Part shown: positions 1-11,022 of the stretch, piece by piece
Layout of the letters: each line of letters starts with the position of its first letter
How positions within the stretch are numbered: the stretch's first letter is position 1
From: Arthrinium phaeospermum
Lineage: Eukaryota > Ascomycota > Sordariomycetes > Amphisphaeriales > Apiosporaceae
Direction: 5' to 3'
Length of the DNA stretch: 64,000 bases
Assembly: GCA_006503535.1 (NCBI GenBank)
Contig: QYRS01000007.1
Location: 1,550,001-1,614,000, forward strand
Made by a program: the position numbers and the translations under genes
The notes under the pieces: generated by a model
Seen by the model: the letters and a program-made list of their open reading frames with translations, nothing else
Database searches by the model: none
Told to the model about the DNA's origin: nothing

Positions 1-237
1 CGGAAGCAAAGCCCCATGCATTACCGGCGGCCAGACGGCTCAGTTGCCCGGGTTGAAGTGGACCCCGGACGTGGTGATGGAATCCAGTTACACATTTACT
101 TGCGTTCTGGGGATGGGTTCGAGGATTTAACAAGTCAAGCAGAATTCGCCCTGGATCGAGAAGAGGCCAAAAAGACCATGGCGTTTGTAGTGGAAGAACT
201 AGACAAACTTATGGAAGAGGTAGACTGGAGTCATTGA
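1..237 (+). CDS. 3' end of an unrecognised protein gene (partial)
   Basis: An open frame reaches the left edge and ends with TGA at 235-237. The first ATG inside the window is at 16, but the frame stays open upstream of it, so the true start is probably outside. The visible 73 residues are hydrophilic and acidic at the end (EELDKLMEEVDWSH), with a basic patch near the start (MHYRRPDGSVARVEV). I recognise no domain. It could be the last exon of a longer gene; function unknown. Confidence 0.4.
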   Translation, partial: RKQSPMHYRRPDGSVARVEVDPGRGDGIQLHIYLRSGDGFEDLTSQAEFALDREEAKKTMAFVVEELDKLMEEVDWSH

Positions 238-737
238 AAAAAGAAGAAGAAAAAAAGGAAGGGGCAAGGGAGAAGGGGTTACTTACTTATAAGCAGACCG
301 GGGCGCACAGCACCACGGTCTACTAGGCCCGACACAGCACACCAGACTGTCGCGCCCCCTTCTGGGCCAGGATCTTTGCCTGGGCCCTTACAGGCCGATG
401 ACCACTGTTGCATCGGCGATTGTCTTCCGGGTATTTAGTTGTTTACGCTTTACCATCACGGTCTGGAGCAGTCGGAGGTTTTTTTTTTATGTTGCTTTTG
501 GTGGGATTCGAACGTGGTGTCTTTTCTGGGATCAGTGGCTTTTCTTTTCTGTTGGTGGAAAGGCCTCACTACCATTACACCATGTGAGTAATGGGTGTAA
601 TGGCGACTGCTTGCTGTTGGGAAATCAGCGAGTTATTGTGCCTTATCAATGGGAGCTTGGATGCCTTGGAGGGGGCTGGGTTTGCTGCCTGGTGGGTGAC
701 TGTCTGCCATAGCTATGACTTCTGAGCTTAAGGCAGC
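238..737. other. Intergenic stretch with a degenerate tRNA-like segment
   Basis: No convincing protein gene. At about 493-595 the minus strand carries pieces resembling a tRNA: a D-arm-like GGTGTAATGGTAGTG block and, about 60 nt further on, a TTCGAATCCCACC T-loop-like block. The acceptor and T stems do not pair properly, so I do not call a functional tRNA. A T-rich run sits at about 479-489. Confidence 0.4.
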
Positions 738-1133
738 TCACTCGGAATTCTGAAACCATTGTATCTTGTACGTGAGGTACTGCTGTTTTGGTACAATAAT
801 AAGTCTCGGGGTTCCTGTTCCATCTTCGTCATGGTAACCCATCGAGTGCTTCTCCCACGGCAGGCAACAGGCGTTGTCCCTTTCGATGGCAACTCTGATA
901 TGGTCACACGATAAACCACTGTTTCTTAAGATTCTTCGCGTAAGTTCTTCGCGTAAGCCTCGGTACTTGTCACGAATATCAAAACACGAAATCAAGATTG
1001 ATAATCTCCTACCAGCAGGATTGGCTATCTCGGGATTCTTCAAGCCACTTTGCTCACTCCAGTTGATCTCAAGTACCCCTTCATCTCCGTCCGACTCTCC
1101 AAAACGCTGGATAAATAGGGCGAAGGCTGTCAT
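738..1133 (-). CDS. Hypothetical protein (unrecognised)
   Basis: A minus-strand open frame of about 131 codons ending at 738. The composition is protein-like (for example DIRDKYRGLREELTRRIL followed by SCDHIRVAIERD), but no domain is recognised. It lies tail-side of the Hce2-like gene at 1214-1793 on the same strand, and could be a separate small gene or a remnant. A plus-strand frame overlaps it (874-1158), so the coding strand itself is uncertain. Confidence 0.3.
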   Translation of the reverse strand: MTAFALFIQRFGESDGDEGVLEINWSEQSGLKNPEIANPAGRRLSILISCFDIRDKYRGLREELTRRILRNSGLSCDHIRVAIERDNACCLPWEKHSMGYHDEDGTGTPRLIIVPKQQYLTYKIQWFQNSE

Positions 1134-1213
1134 CTATGATGAACAGCCCCGTAGATGACAGCCCTCACGGCAAAGCTTCCCAGCAGCAAGGCCGTCGACG
1201 GTCCCGTCCCCCC

Positions 1214-1793
1214 TTAGTTCCCGTTCATCTCGAAGTCGATCGTCGCATTGCCGCACTTCATGCTGCCACGACGCCACTCCTTGTCTGCATGTTTCGTCCC
1301 CTTCTTTCCCAAGATGATGTTCCTCAAGTCCCCGTCGCCAAAGTAGAACACCCTCGGATCCGAGCCCTCTTGTCGAGTTATGGCTACGTTGCACCCCTGA
1401 AACTTCTTTACAGAACGAAAAGTGTTAAGCTGATAGATGTACCATCGCCCATGCCCGGTACACGACTCATCCATACGATCGAGGATGGCTTGACAGTCTT
1501 TCCATTCTGCCATTTTCGCATCCGAAGGGCGGGCTTCCTGGATCGGCGAAGACGGGATCGTCACACCTGAAGTCGATGGGTCCTTGGTATCCGGTAGGTT
1601 GGCCGCCGTTTCTCCTGTCCTCGCAACCATTATGATGCCAATATTCGAAAAGTTGATTGTCAGGAGTTCCAACGAGACTGATATTACAGTTGGGTGGATG
1701 GTCATCACATTGTGACGCCCTGGCGCTCTTGCCGAGATGGGCTGCTGAGGCTGTCAAACCCCAAGCAAAAATGAAGCTCAAAAGTAAATTCAT
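1214..1793 (-). pseudogene. Secreted Hce2/Ecp2-effector-like protein, reading frame broken
   Basis: The start at 1793 gives a clear signal peptide (MNLLLSFIFAWGLTASA). The mature part is Cys-containing (ASQCDDHPPNC near its start), and the C-terminal half has the spacing typical of Hce2 domains: WKDCQAIL, then a GRWYIYQL strand, a later Cys in FQGCNVAI, and a closing MKCGNATIDFEM. Hce2 is the family of the Cladosporium effector Ecp2, small secreted proteins of plant-associated fungi. The N-terminal and C-terminal halves lie in different frames. They overlap at about 1510-1600, with no intron of usable size between them (the only GT..AG pair would be about 29 nt). This is therefore either a one-base frameshift (decay) or a sequence error. 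Family call moderate; function inferred. Confidence 0.5.
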
Positions 1794-1868
1794 GTTTATA
1801 GTTAGAGCCGTTATGGTCGAGTTCTTAGCAGGAAGGATCATCAAAATGAGAAGAGCTCTCGGTGGTTA

Positions 1869-1875
1869 TTATATA
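1869..1875 (-). promoter_or_regulatory. TATA-like box upstream of the 1214-1793 gene
   Basis: TATATAA on the minus strand, about 76 nt upstream of the ATG at 1793. It fits a core promoter for the secreted-protein gene; position is the only evidence. Confidence 0.4.
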
Positions 1876-2457
1876 GATAACTACAGTACTCAAAGTTCAG
1901 TCCCTCAAAGAAGCGTCGCCTCGTTATATGGAGGCAAAGGCTCCCGCCTTACATGGGACTCCCATGTGGTCCTTCTTATTCTGTTTGACCATCTTCATCT
2001 TCCTGTACACGTACATCCTTGCTCATGGTGTTATTTACCCTTTGCTCAAATACAGGTGGAAGTAGAGGTGACTGGGAGGAGGACAAAGAAATCCTGGTAG
2101 ACCGATACGCTTGCCGGCCAGCAGCAAGCTGTCGACAATGGAGCTGAACGAACCGCCAGGTGAGAATGCCTGGTTTGCTACGATCCCTCTGAAGCATCAT
2201 CCCAATTTAGCACAATGGCTATATGTGTTTCATCGCTACGGAACAAGAGCTATTCTAGCAAGCAGAAACTCCTCAAAGCGCAGCCAGTTTCCTGATGCTA
2301 TAAATATAATTCGGGTCCATTCCGTTTCCCTCCCCTCGTTATTGCTCCAAGGAAAATAACCACAGTAGTCCTGATAATTCGCAAAACTCAACTCACCCCT
2401 AATCCGAGATTCCAGCCAAGATATTTCCCCACCCCCTATCATCATACAAACGCCGAG
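1876..2457. promoter_or_regulatory. Shared intergenic region between two divergent Hce2-like genes
   Basis: No supported gene lies here. The stretch separates the minus-strand gene starting at 1793 from the plus-strand gene starting at 2458, so it should hold both promoters. For the plus gene a TATAAATA box is present at 2299-2306, about 150 nt before its ATG. Confidence 0.45.
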
Positions 2458-3132
2458 ATGAAGGTCATCGCCGTATGCTCCGTACTAGCCACCCTCCTCA
2501 TACCCTATTCCCACGGCCACCCCGAAAAGATCCGCGCCCGCGCCCGCGCCGACGATGCCAAGACAGCAAAGACCACATCCCCATCGCCAAAGAATGGATC
2601 GACAACAACAACCGGTTTGTCCGGGAGCCAGTGCCCCCGATTCCCACCAAGCACTACACCCTGTGCAAGAGCAGATCGCCCGCCGTCGTGGACCTCGACC
2701 CGGCCAAAGACGCCGGCGGCACGGAGCTACCATCCAAGACAGCTGCCAGTCGATCGACACTACACTGGGCTCGCACTGGCTCTACATAGAAAAGTGGAAG
2801 CTGGAGGCGGAAACGGGATCATCTCCTCCATCAAAGCAGCAGCCTTGGATACTCGCTGAGGTGAGCAAGTGCGTCTTCGTCGTGACGGGCTGGCACGCGG
2901 ACAAGAACGACGCCGGCAAGAAGCTGACGATTGAGGTGGTAATGACGACGTTAAGAAGTTGGTGCGGGAGTCGCTGGATCACCACGTTAAAGGTATCGGC
3001 AATGGTGTCCCACGCATGGGAACGAAGGGAACCATGGACTGTGGAGGAGTGTCCGTCGAGTGGCAGCTCAGGAAAATGAATTGCGGAGACGGAAACTCTA
3101 GTAAGAGTCCTACTTGGTGTAGCAAGGATTAA
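2458..3132 (+). pseudogene. Secreted Hce2/Ecp2-effector-like gene, broken by several frameshifts
   Basis: The ATG at 2458 opens a signal peptide (MKVIAVCSVLATLLIPYSHG). The recognisable protein then hops frame at about 2560, about 2725 and about 2940, with no GT-AG introns at these points. Visible Hce2-like landmarks, in order, are DSCQSID, SHWLYIEKW, KCVFVVTG and GTMDCGGVSVEWQL, matching the pattern of the neighbouring gene at 1214-1793. The Lys-Asp-stop end is at 3127-3132. Several breaks, not all in homopolymers, favour a pseudogene. The last coding bases plus 3' sequence are duplicated downstream (3219-3371). It is probably a paralogue of the divergent neighbour. I describe the breaks only. 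Confidence 0.5.
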
Positions 3133-3371
3133 CTACTGTGTATCATCACCAACACATGAAGCTCTGAGCTTGCCCATTGTGTCAAACAGTCGTCATTCCG
3201 AGTTATTATCAAGAAAAAGCTCAGGAAAATGAATTGCGGAGACGGAAACTCTAGTAAGAGTCCTACTTGGTGTAGCAAGGATTAACTACTGTGTATCATC
3301 ACCAACACATGAAGCTCTGAGCTTGCCCAGTTGTGTCAAACAGTCGTCATTCCGAGTTATTATCAAGAAAA
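3066..3371. repeat. Tandem duplication, about 153 bp, two copies
   Basis: Copy 1 is 3066-3218 and copy 2 is 3219-3371. They are identical by eye except for one extra G in copy 2 (CCCAGTTGTG against CCCATTGTG). The unit contains the last codons and stop of the Hce2-like relic and its 3' flank. The near identity indicates a recent duplication or an assembly stutter. Confidence 0.9.
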
Positions 3372-3481
3372 CAGGCCACACCCTTTCAGAATTCCTCCTT
3401 GGTAATGCAGATTCTATTTTACTTGGTCTATATGCTGCGCTGACGCATTTCCTTCCTAGAGGACGTCGTCTATTCCTACAC

Positions 3482-6233
3482 CTAGTGCTCCGGCCGAGAC
3501 ATAGGCGCAATGACACCCTGCTTGAGCATGACCCGCGGCTTCGTCGCCGCCTGGAACGTCTGCTTGGTGACCCAGTCCGGACCCAGCGGCAGACGGAGGG
3601 ACCGCTCGTACTGCGTCTGGTTCTCGTAGGTATGTGGGAGGTGAGAAGAGATACTTGTCATTCTGTTCCTTGTAGTTAGTACTGCCTTCTGTAGATGCCC
3701 GACAGGATGTACGGTGGAAACACTTGCCTTTTTCTCGCTGATGATGACGTTCTTGAGTTTGTTGTCCTTGCGGTCCGTCTTCTTTACGCCGGCCTGCTTC
3801 TCCAAGAACCGTCCCTGGTGGCGCTTCTGCTCCCGCTTCGAGACGCCCTCGCCAACCCAGCTGCCCCAGCCCGGCATGGTCTTGTCGATGGTCTTCTCGT
3901 CTTGCTCCTCCTGGAGCTCATGCTTCTCCGCATCGAAGTCCGCGACCACGTCAAGGCCACCGAAGGCTTTGTCGAGAAGCTCTTGCTCGCTGAAGCGGAT
4001 CGGCATATGGTTCTCGCCATCGTCGGACGCATCGTCATCACCGGCCATGGTCCGCTGCTTAGTCATTGTAGGCTTTCGCTGAGACTTGGTGTCGGGTTGA
4101 GGAGCACGAACGACGGCACTGGAGTCGAGATCCAGCACATCGGTGTTTGCGGCGGCTCTCATCTTCTTGTCCTTCTTGGAAAGCTTCTCGGCAGGAGCAG
4201 CAGACCACGCGCCTTGGTGGGTTTGATGACGTGCTCTCGATCTGCCGAAGTTGCTACATGCGCGGCTGCGTCGTTCTTTTCAGACAGGATCTTTCCGAGC
4301 GCCTCGGCAACTTCCTCTTGCCTTGGCTTCTTTTCCTTCCTCTTCTTCATGGCGAGGACATTGTTACCGTCGGCATCTGTGACAGGACCGCCAAATGTCT
4401 TCCGCCCAACGACACCTTCGGCTTCAGAAGCATCAGAATCGTTGTCTGAGCCGTCTTCAGCCCGGAGCTGTTTGAGTATTTGTTTAGTCAACTCATCATT
4501 CGCCTGCTTCTTCGCCGCTTCGCTCTTCTTCATGAAGGGTAGGTTCAGGAGTTTGGAGTTAGGCCCGTCATTGGTGTTCTCAGCAGCTTCGAGCTCCCGC
4601 ATGATGCGCTTTCGGTCGTCACCCTCCTCTGAATCCGCAGAATAGTCCGAGTCGTCGTCATCATCGCTTCCCTTCTCGGGCCGGCCGTCAACACGACGGC
4701 GCAGCTCCTCGTTTCGCCGCGCCATATCGGCGATACCTGTCCGTACATCTTCGTCCCATGCGGCACGGCCATTCTTGTTTGCCATTTTGGCCCACTTGCT
4801 TTCTCTATGCCGGGCACCCATTCTTTCCGTAGCACGTTGCCGCTCCATGGCTTCTCTCTCTTCTTCAGAGTCGATCTCACCCGCGGCAACTCTAACCTCG
4901 TGTTCCTTCATGTCCTCCTTCTCGCGTTGCTTCCTGTGAATACGGTGGAACGTTTTCGACTTGATCTTCTTCAGCCGCTTAGCTCTCTTATCTTCTCGGG
5001 ACTTGAGTTCACGTTCTTTGCGGCGCTCAATGAGGGTTTGCCTCGAGAGAGCTTGTTGTTCGTCGTCATCATCCATCTTCCCTTGGCCCTTCTCCGCGCT
5101 GGGCCCAAACCACTCTGTTCCATGATGCCCAGAATAGTCTGCTCTAACTCGTTGGTGGCCGCCTTCTGGTTTATCGGCTGGATTGCCGTGTTGTCGAGTT
5201 TTGCCAATCCAGTCTCGTTCTGAGCCAAAGGAAACATGAGATGGTCTGCACGCCGGTTCTGCTTTACTGTTTCGGTCCAGCGATCGAGCGTCTTGTTGGT
5301 CTGCGCGTAAGCAACTTCGCGGTCCAGGCGGCCTTGAGCTCTCCGAGCCAGGGGCACATCCAGTTTCTGTGGCTTGCTTGACCGCTTCTCCTTGTTCATA
5401 AGCTTGACGGACTGCTTCAATTGGGGATCTTTGATACCGGTGAGGCCGAGGTCCTTCAGATCGATCTTGGACTTGGTTTGCGACTCTACCGGCTCTTCGT
5501 CTTCGTCGTCTTGCGCAGCTCCGCCAAACTTCGAGACGAAGTCTTTGACGCCGGCCCCATCGAAGTCGCTGTCATCCTCGTCCTCGGAGGAATCCTGGCT
5601 AGGATCGCTTTCATCGGAACCCGACTCCTCATCGGAATCATCATCTGCCGCTTCGTCCTCCGGTCCGTCATCGTCGGACATAGACATGTCCAGAGCTGCC
5701 GCAAGATCGATGGCGTCGGAGCCAAGAGACTCGTCGTCACTGTCATCCTCTTCCTCATCAGCCTGCTTTTTGCCGGCCTTCTTCTTGCTTCCACCAAACG
5801 CGTAGCCGTCGAATCGCTCCTCGTCGCTTTCGCCAAACGCCTCGTCTGACTCGATCTCGGAATCGTCGTCCTCGTTACCGGTGACGCCAACTCTCCACTC
5901 GTTGCCGTCGCTGTCGCTGCCGTACTCGATCGCCTGGCCGTCTTCGTCTCGGGTCGCCCTTCGCACCTTCCGCGGCCTCTCGTCTTCGTCGTCGTCATCA
6001 TCGTCCTCGTCGTCGCCGCCGTTCTCCATAACCTTGCCTGGCCCAAAGTCGACATCGAGACCCCTGTTTCGGGGAGTGCGCTTAGTCTTCTGGGCATGGT
6101 GGTCGGACGCAATGGCGAATGCGTTCATGGCCGTGGTTTTCGCCCTGGCCTTGGACCTGGTCCTCTTGTTGCCAGCGCCCTTGGCGGGGCCGGCGGCCAT
6201 CAAGGGCCGGCCATGGGCTTCGCGACCTCCCAT
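3482..6233 (-). CDS. UTP14: U3 snoRNA-associated protein Utp14 (frame interrupted)
   Basis: Utp14 is a nucleolar component of the small-subunit processome and activates the helicase Dhr1 during 18S rRNA maturation. The start at 6233 gives MGGREAHGRPLMAAGPAKG. Long acidic tracts follow (DDEDDDDDDEDE and others), then a central basic region (KRLKKIKSKTFHRIHRKQRE), the PGWGSWVGEG motif, DNKLKNVIISEKK, and the C-terminal YERSLRLPLGPDW block ending at 3482. A 50-nt intron is likely at 3663-3712 (GTACAT donor, TACTAAC branch point, CAG acceptor). The frame changes by one base at about 5096-5104 (CCCAGCGCGG), about 4206-4213 (AAGGCGCGTGG) and about 3640-3657, none of which can be an intron. Because Utp14 is essential in yeast and the flanking sequence is well conserved, assembly indels are more likely than gene death. 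It is divergent from mL41 across 477 bp. Confidence 0.9.
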
Positions 6234-6710
6234 ATTGTGTGTACGGATTAGGGATCTTCCACTTGGTTGGGAGGGAGAGCCAGATCCGATAAGCGCTAGT
6301 TCTCAGGCAAATTGACGTCGAGTTTGTTGCTCGCTGTCGTCGTAATTGCCAGTCGAATTTGCAGCTGATGTACTACACATTGAGTATATCAGACCAGGAA
6401 CTTTTAGGCGGTCGCCCAACTTTTTTCTGCCGGCCTGTGGGTGGGGTGCAAAGCTGTAGCTTTCCCACTGTAACGGACCCCTCGATCCCTGCATCCCCAC
6501 TTTAAGCCATTATCGATTAGCCACCAATGAATCAATCGGGGGGCGGCAGCGGATCCCCTGCCAGTCATTCAATTCAATTCTTCGTCGTCGGCCCAGGCCC
6601 GGAAAATAAATCGAATGCACGCGCCCACCGTTGATGCGGCATCGACATAACACCCACCACCCTTCGAACCAGCAACTCGACGACCAACCCCCGCGCACAC
6701 ATCCGACAAG
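6234..6710. promoter_or_regulatory. Divergent promoter region UTP14 / mL41
   Basis: A 477-bp gap between the start codons of two divergent ribosome-related genes. No gene is seen. It must carry the 5' leaders and core promoters of both; I recognise no clear TATA box. Confidence 0.5.
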
Positions 6711-7219
6711 ATGCCCCGCGGCAGCAAACCCAGACAGGTCTTCCAGGTGGCGCGGAGATTCCGCAAGCTGCCGCTGACGACCAAGGACATCAACAAGGGC
6801 TTCTACAAGGGTACGGGAACGGGCTCCATGGGTAGCCACACCAAGTTCGGAGGCTACATTATCGACTGGCAGAAGGTGCGGACGTACGTGGTGCCTCCGG
6901 GGCTTGACTCCTTCAAGGTAAGAAATCATCTAAGGGGGCGGAGACGGGAAGACAGCGCACACGCATAGGAAGCAGATATAGGGAATCGATTAAGCTGCGT
7001 ACCCAAGGCGGCCGCATGCGAGTTGCGACGGATTCGAGACCTCGCCAGCAACATGGATCGGACATAGAAAGAGGCTAATACAAGTTTGCGCAACAGCTGA
7101 GCCCGTTCGTCACTCGCAAGGTGGAGCCGGCCCGCGGCGAGTACAGCGGCTTTGCCAAGGGCCCCAAGAGTCCTGAGATGTATCTCGAGCGATGGAAGGA
7201 GCAGAACGGTCTGGACTAG
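6711..7219 (+). CDS. MRPL27: Mitochondrial large-subunit ribosomal protein mL41 (yeast Mrpl27 family)
   Basis: Two exons, 6711-6917 and 7097-7219, with a 179-nt intron (GTAAGA donor, ACAG acceptor), encode 109 residues. The core [20 protein letters not shown] then [14 protein letters not shown] matches the yeast Mrpl27/mL41 signature (KGT..G..GRHTKFGGY..NWKKVRTYV.P). The C-terminal exon has [19 protein letters not shown]. It is a structural protein of the mitoribosome large subunit. The basic N-terminus ([19 protein letters not shown]) suits mitochondrial import. Length is normal for the family. Confidence 0.92.
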
Positions 7220-7875
7220 ATGGACACAGAGTCCTATGGCCAAAATACGCCGACCCGATTCCATTACGAGTCTGGGCACGCCAAATGAGAGAAGGCAGCG
7301 GGGAACCTATCAAAAGAGATGGCCGCAGAGCCACCGTAGCTCTTTTGCCAGAAGCAAAGACGTCCGTGGCGACAGGCCAGGAGGCTTCGAGCCATTGCCG
7401 GCCTTTTGGGACATGTATAATGTCCCCGTCATGAAAAGGGGTGTGGATTGAGAGTCCTACTGGTCTCCAGAGACGACCTCAGGGGCTCGCTCACCACTCT
7501 TGTATCCATATGAATTATATGTAAATCAACTTGTAAAACACGTTGCTCAACCATTTTTCTTGGGTCTCGACAATGCAGGCTATACAATCACGATATGAGC
7601 CAATTCATTGAGGTATTGCCCTAGCTGTAAGTAGTCTTGAACGTTCATGTTGATGTGGTTGAAAAAGTAGGTAATTATATTCCGAGCGAAGCTATTATTA
7701 GGGTAATATACGTAGTACAATTTTAGGTAGAAATTTGCACCTGATGGGGTATCGACACGTTTACTCCGTCCCTGTTCCTTTTCTGTTATTACAATTGCGT
7801 TCCTCACTTCCTCTCCCCCTCCGTCTTTCCCGCCCTCCATCGCCACGCACCACGGACTCACTATAGCCGCCTGTA
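7220..7875. other. Convergent 3' region, no gene seen
   Basis: It lies between the stop of mL41 (+) and the stop of the lipase-like gene (-). It has AT-rich stretches around 7500-7740 that fit 3' UTRs and polyadenylation signals of both genes. Open frames here look random. Confidence 0.5.
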
Positions 7876-10800
7876 CTACTGGGTTTTGGGCAGGTCTTCC
7901 ATGGCAGTGACGAACGTCTCCAAATGCGGCCTCTCGGCCTGTTGTGCGGCAGCACCGTCGGCCACGATCGGCGCCGCTGGTCCCAAGCCATTGTTGGACT
8001 TCTCCGTGAGAGGCGTGGGTTCAGCGCTAGCAATTGGACTGACAGCTGGACTGGCGGAACGGGGAGTGCCGGCAGTAACGGGTTCACCCTCTTCCATGTC
8101 ATCGACGGCAGCTACTTTTGGGCTCAGCGACCGGGGAAGCTCGTACTCTGATCCCGACTGTTGAGACATGGCCTCTGTACCCGCGATGCTCTTGATAGCT
8201 GCCACACTTGTAGTAGATGCTACTTCAAGACTCATTGGTCGCGGGCTAGCAAATCCGGGAGATAGTTGGCCATCCGCGTTGGATGTAAGGGTAATCATGC
8301 TCGCGGTTTCCGCTTCCTTATGGATACTGAAAGGTACCGCAATGCCTTCAACCATGGGTCGTTTCCCTGTGGCGCCAGTCGCAGGTGAGTAGTCGGGGGT
8401 AAGAAGCCCGTTTCGAGAAGCGCTCTCGCCTTGCTCAGGTTGTTGCCCAGCAGTACGTTGTGCCATTAAAGAATCGAGAGCAGTAGCGGCTTCCTTGCCT
8501 TCATCCGAGTTCTGACTGTTGTAACGCACCATACGCCGCCTCGACGGACTTCGACTGGATGCATACTTCTTCCTCATGGCGGTCACTTCTTCTTGGTCGT
8601 CCAACTCCGATCGAGAACGAGCACCGGCGCCCTCATCCTTAGTGGCGACCTTGACATCCGGGGCTTTGTCTGCCACCTGCTCCCGGTTCTTGGTCATTTC
8701 GTCGTGCTTGGATCCCCATAGAGACCACAGCGAAAGACCCACGCTCTTGCGCCTCTTGCGCTCAGCATACGCATCGCCCTTCTTCCTACGACCGGCGAGA
8801 GCGCTGGGCGGCGGTAGCTCTCCTTCGAAGATCTCGTAGCCACCAACCAACTCCTTAATCCGGCGTTTCTGAATCTTGGCTTTGACTGACGAAAAGCGAT
8901 GGTCCCATTGCGAGCGCGTCTCGAGCCATTTCCGCACTGGCCCTTCCTTTATGACACCAACATCATTGGCGTTCACGTTGCAAGCTGGCAGATCCGCTTC
9001 AGGCTCAAGAGGTCTGGTTGCGCCGTGACGGCTCACCCTTTGCCGAATCATGTGATGTTTAAAGGGTGGTAGTTCGTCACCGGCCTTCCCAACAGTTGGG
9101 CCATTGGAGGTTTCCCCCGAATCGGTTTCCGTCTTGGTGGGGACCTTATCACCATCACTGTCCGACTCAGAGTTGGTAATCACTGAGATATCATCATCAT
9201 CGAGGATTTCGATCTCCGTTCTTTGAGCCTTTGCGAGGGCCCACGCACCAAACTGTGCGACAGACCTGTACATGAACTTCGCTGGACGTGTAAAGCTGAG
9301 TGTAGGTGCAACATGACACAGATCATCCCACACTTGAAGTTGAACATCAGTCGGCTTGAAGCGTGCCAGCTGCTCTCTCGCAGCGTCATCCAGGTTCTCA
9401 TCACGGGGAGCATATTTCTCGGGGTTGGCACACTTGTGGGCGAGATATATCTGCTCGTCACGAAGAACCTCACCACCTCCCACCATAATGAGTAACGGGC
9501 ACAACCCGCCAAGTGTAGGCTGCATGACTGGGCTCACGAGTGGATGTGACAACAAGTTGTTCGTGGTGTACATCTAAGTCTAATCAGCGACTTGCATGAA
9601 AAATGAGGGCAGAGGGAACATCAAAGCATACCTGGATTTGTTCCTTCAATTCAATAATCTTTCCATCGATCTCAATAGAAAGATAAGCAGGCGGGGGCGG
9701 CGGGATATCATCTGGTAGAGCGGAACCAGCAACCGTATCCCCTTTCGCTTGCGTCCTGAGACCGTCCAGATGACCAAGATCCTCTGGGACTTCCTTGCTG
9801 ACGCCCTTTTCCTCGGCCGGGTCTGGCTTCTTCGACTTCTCGTGGTTCGACTTGGTTTGTTTCGCGATTTGGTCCTTTAGTAGCTCATGCTCTTCAGGGT
9901 TCCAAGGGGGCCAAGCCTTGGAAGGCTTATGATGAAATCCGTTTTGAGGGATGTAATCGAAAGGGCATTCCATGGCGACACTCGGAAACGAGTGTGTCAG
10001 ATCAACCCAAGGGCTGATGAGAATGGCGCCTGCTGGAAGGGGAAGACCGCGATCCCGTATTGTGACCAGCAAGCTCAGAACCATGCCACCTCCTGCCGAA
10101 TCGCCAGCGAAGATGATCGTGCTGGGGTCTTGAACTGTGAGCAAGTACATGTACGCCGCCAAGCAGTCATGGAGACCGCATGGGAAGGGGTACTGCGGCG
10201 ACAAGCGATACTTTGGCGCAAACACTCTCGCCTTCAGTTTCCTGGCATGGCGCTGCATCTGATAACGGTGCTCGTCTACGGAGCCAAAGAAGTAAGCGCC
10301 ACCGTGGATATAGAGCATGACTCTTTTGCCGGGATCCTCATTCTTCTTGCGCTCGTTGTAGTCTGATCTCATCTCGATCCATTCAGCAGCTAGGGGGCTT
10401 TCCATTTTGCGCCATTGCCACCAGGTCTTGCCGCCGACTTGTCTGATGCCTTCGGGGCCCAACTGGTTGGTAATGGCGACAGCAGCTTCCTCGATCTTCT
10501 CGGTGGGAATTTTGACTTCGTCCACCTTGACCCATTGTGGGTGTGGAACCCATTGCGCCGTGAAGGCTTGAAGCTCCTCGACGGTATGCTGCGATGCGTA
10601 TGCCAGGAATGATCGTATCAGATGCAAGCCCTCATCATATGACAGGTGGGCAGTCGGTCGCTGTTTAAGGGGTTTCCGATTCAGGTACTGCAAGCACAAC
10701 CAAAAGATGTTAGTCAGTAAAAAAGATCGACAGCATCTAAGTATGACAGATCAAAGTATGACAGATACAAGTCACGGCAGAGATGGCCCATTAAGTGTTC

Positions 10801-11022
10801 GTCCGAAGGGGCCAAGTAGTAGTATGACAGACTAGCCATTCCCAATATCTCTTGGCTTCAGCGCATCTTAGGCCATAGGTACAAGATGTATGGTATGCAC
10901 ATAGCTGATTAAATTGGGCCAGATATGCGGGTAAACCAGCGAAGACAACGTACATGAGACAGGAAGGTCGAGAGGACCGTCGGCGTCACCGCCATGCCAA
11001 CCGTGGCGGTGGTGAGAGGCAT
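7876..11022 (-). CDS. Hormone-sensitive-lipase-type alpha/beta hydrolase with long C-terminal extension
   Basis: Three exons: 11022-10954, 10687-9632 and 9573-7876, with introns of 266 nt and 58 nt, all GT-AG and in frame, encode about 940 residues. The N-terminus is MPLTTATVGMAVTPT. The catalytic core shows the HSL-family oxyanion motif HGGAYFFGS, the nucleophile elbow GDSAGGGM, the acid region GGGEVLRDEQ and a late His in WDDLCHVAP, so the triad can be complete. The last 400 or so residues are Ser/Pro/charged and probably disordered, with basic clusters (RKKGDAYAERKRRKS) that may be phosphorylated or bind partners. It is likely a cytosolic or lipid-droplet esterase/lipase; substrate unknown. 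It is divergent from TSR2. Confidence 0.85.

Noticed and set aside
493..595. Functional tRNA-Gly on the minus strand
   Set aside because: Acceptor and T stems do not pair and no 7-nt anticodon loop with a closed stem can be drawn, even with an intron.
1510..1600. A spliceosomal intron joining the two halves of the minus-strand Hce2-like gene
   Set aside because: The only GT..AG pair that would restore the frame is about 29 nt, below the minimum seen in this window (about 50 nt).
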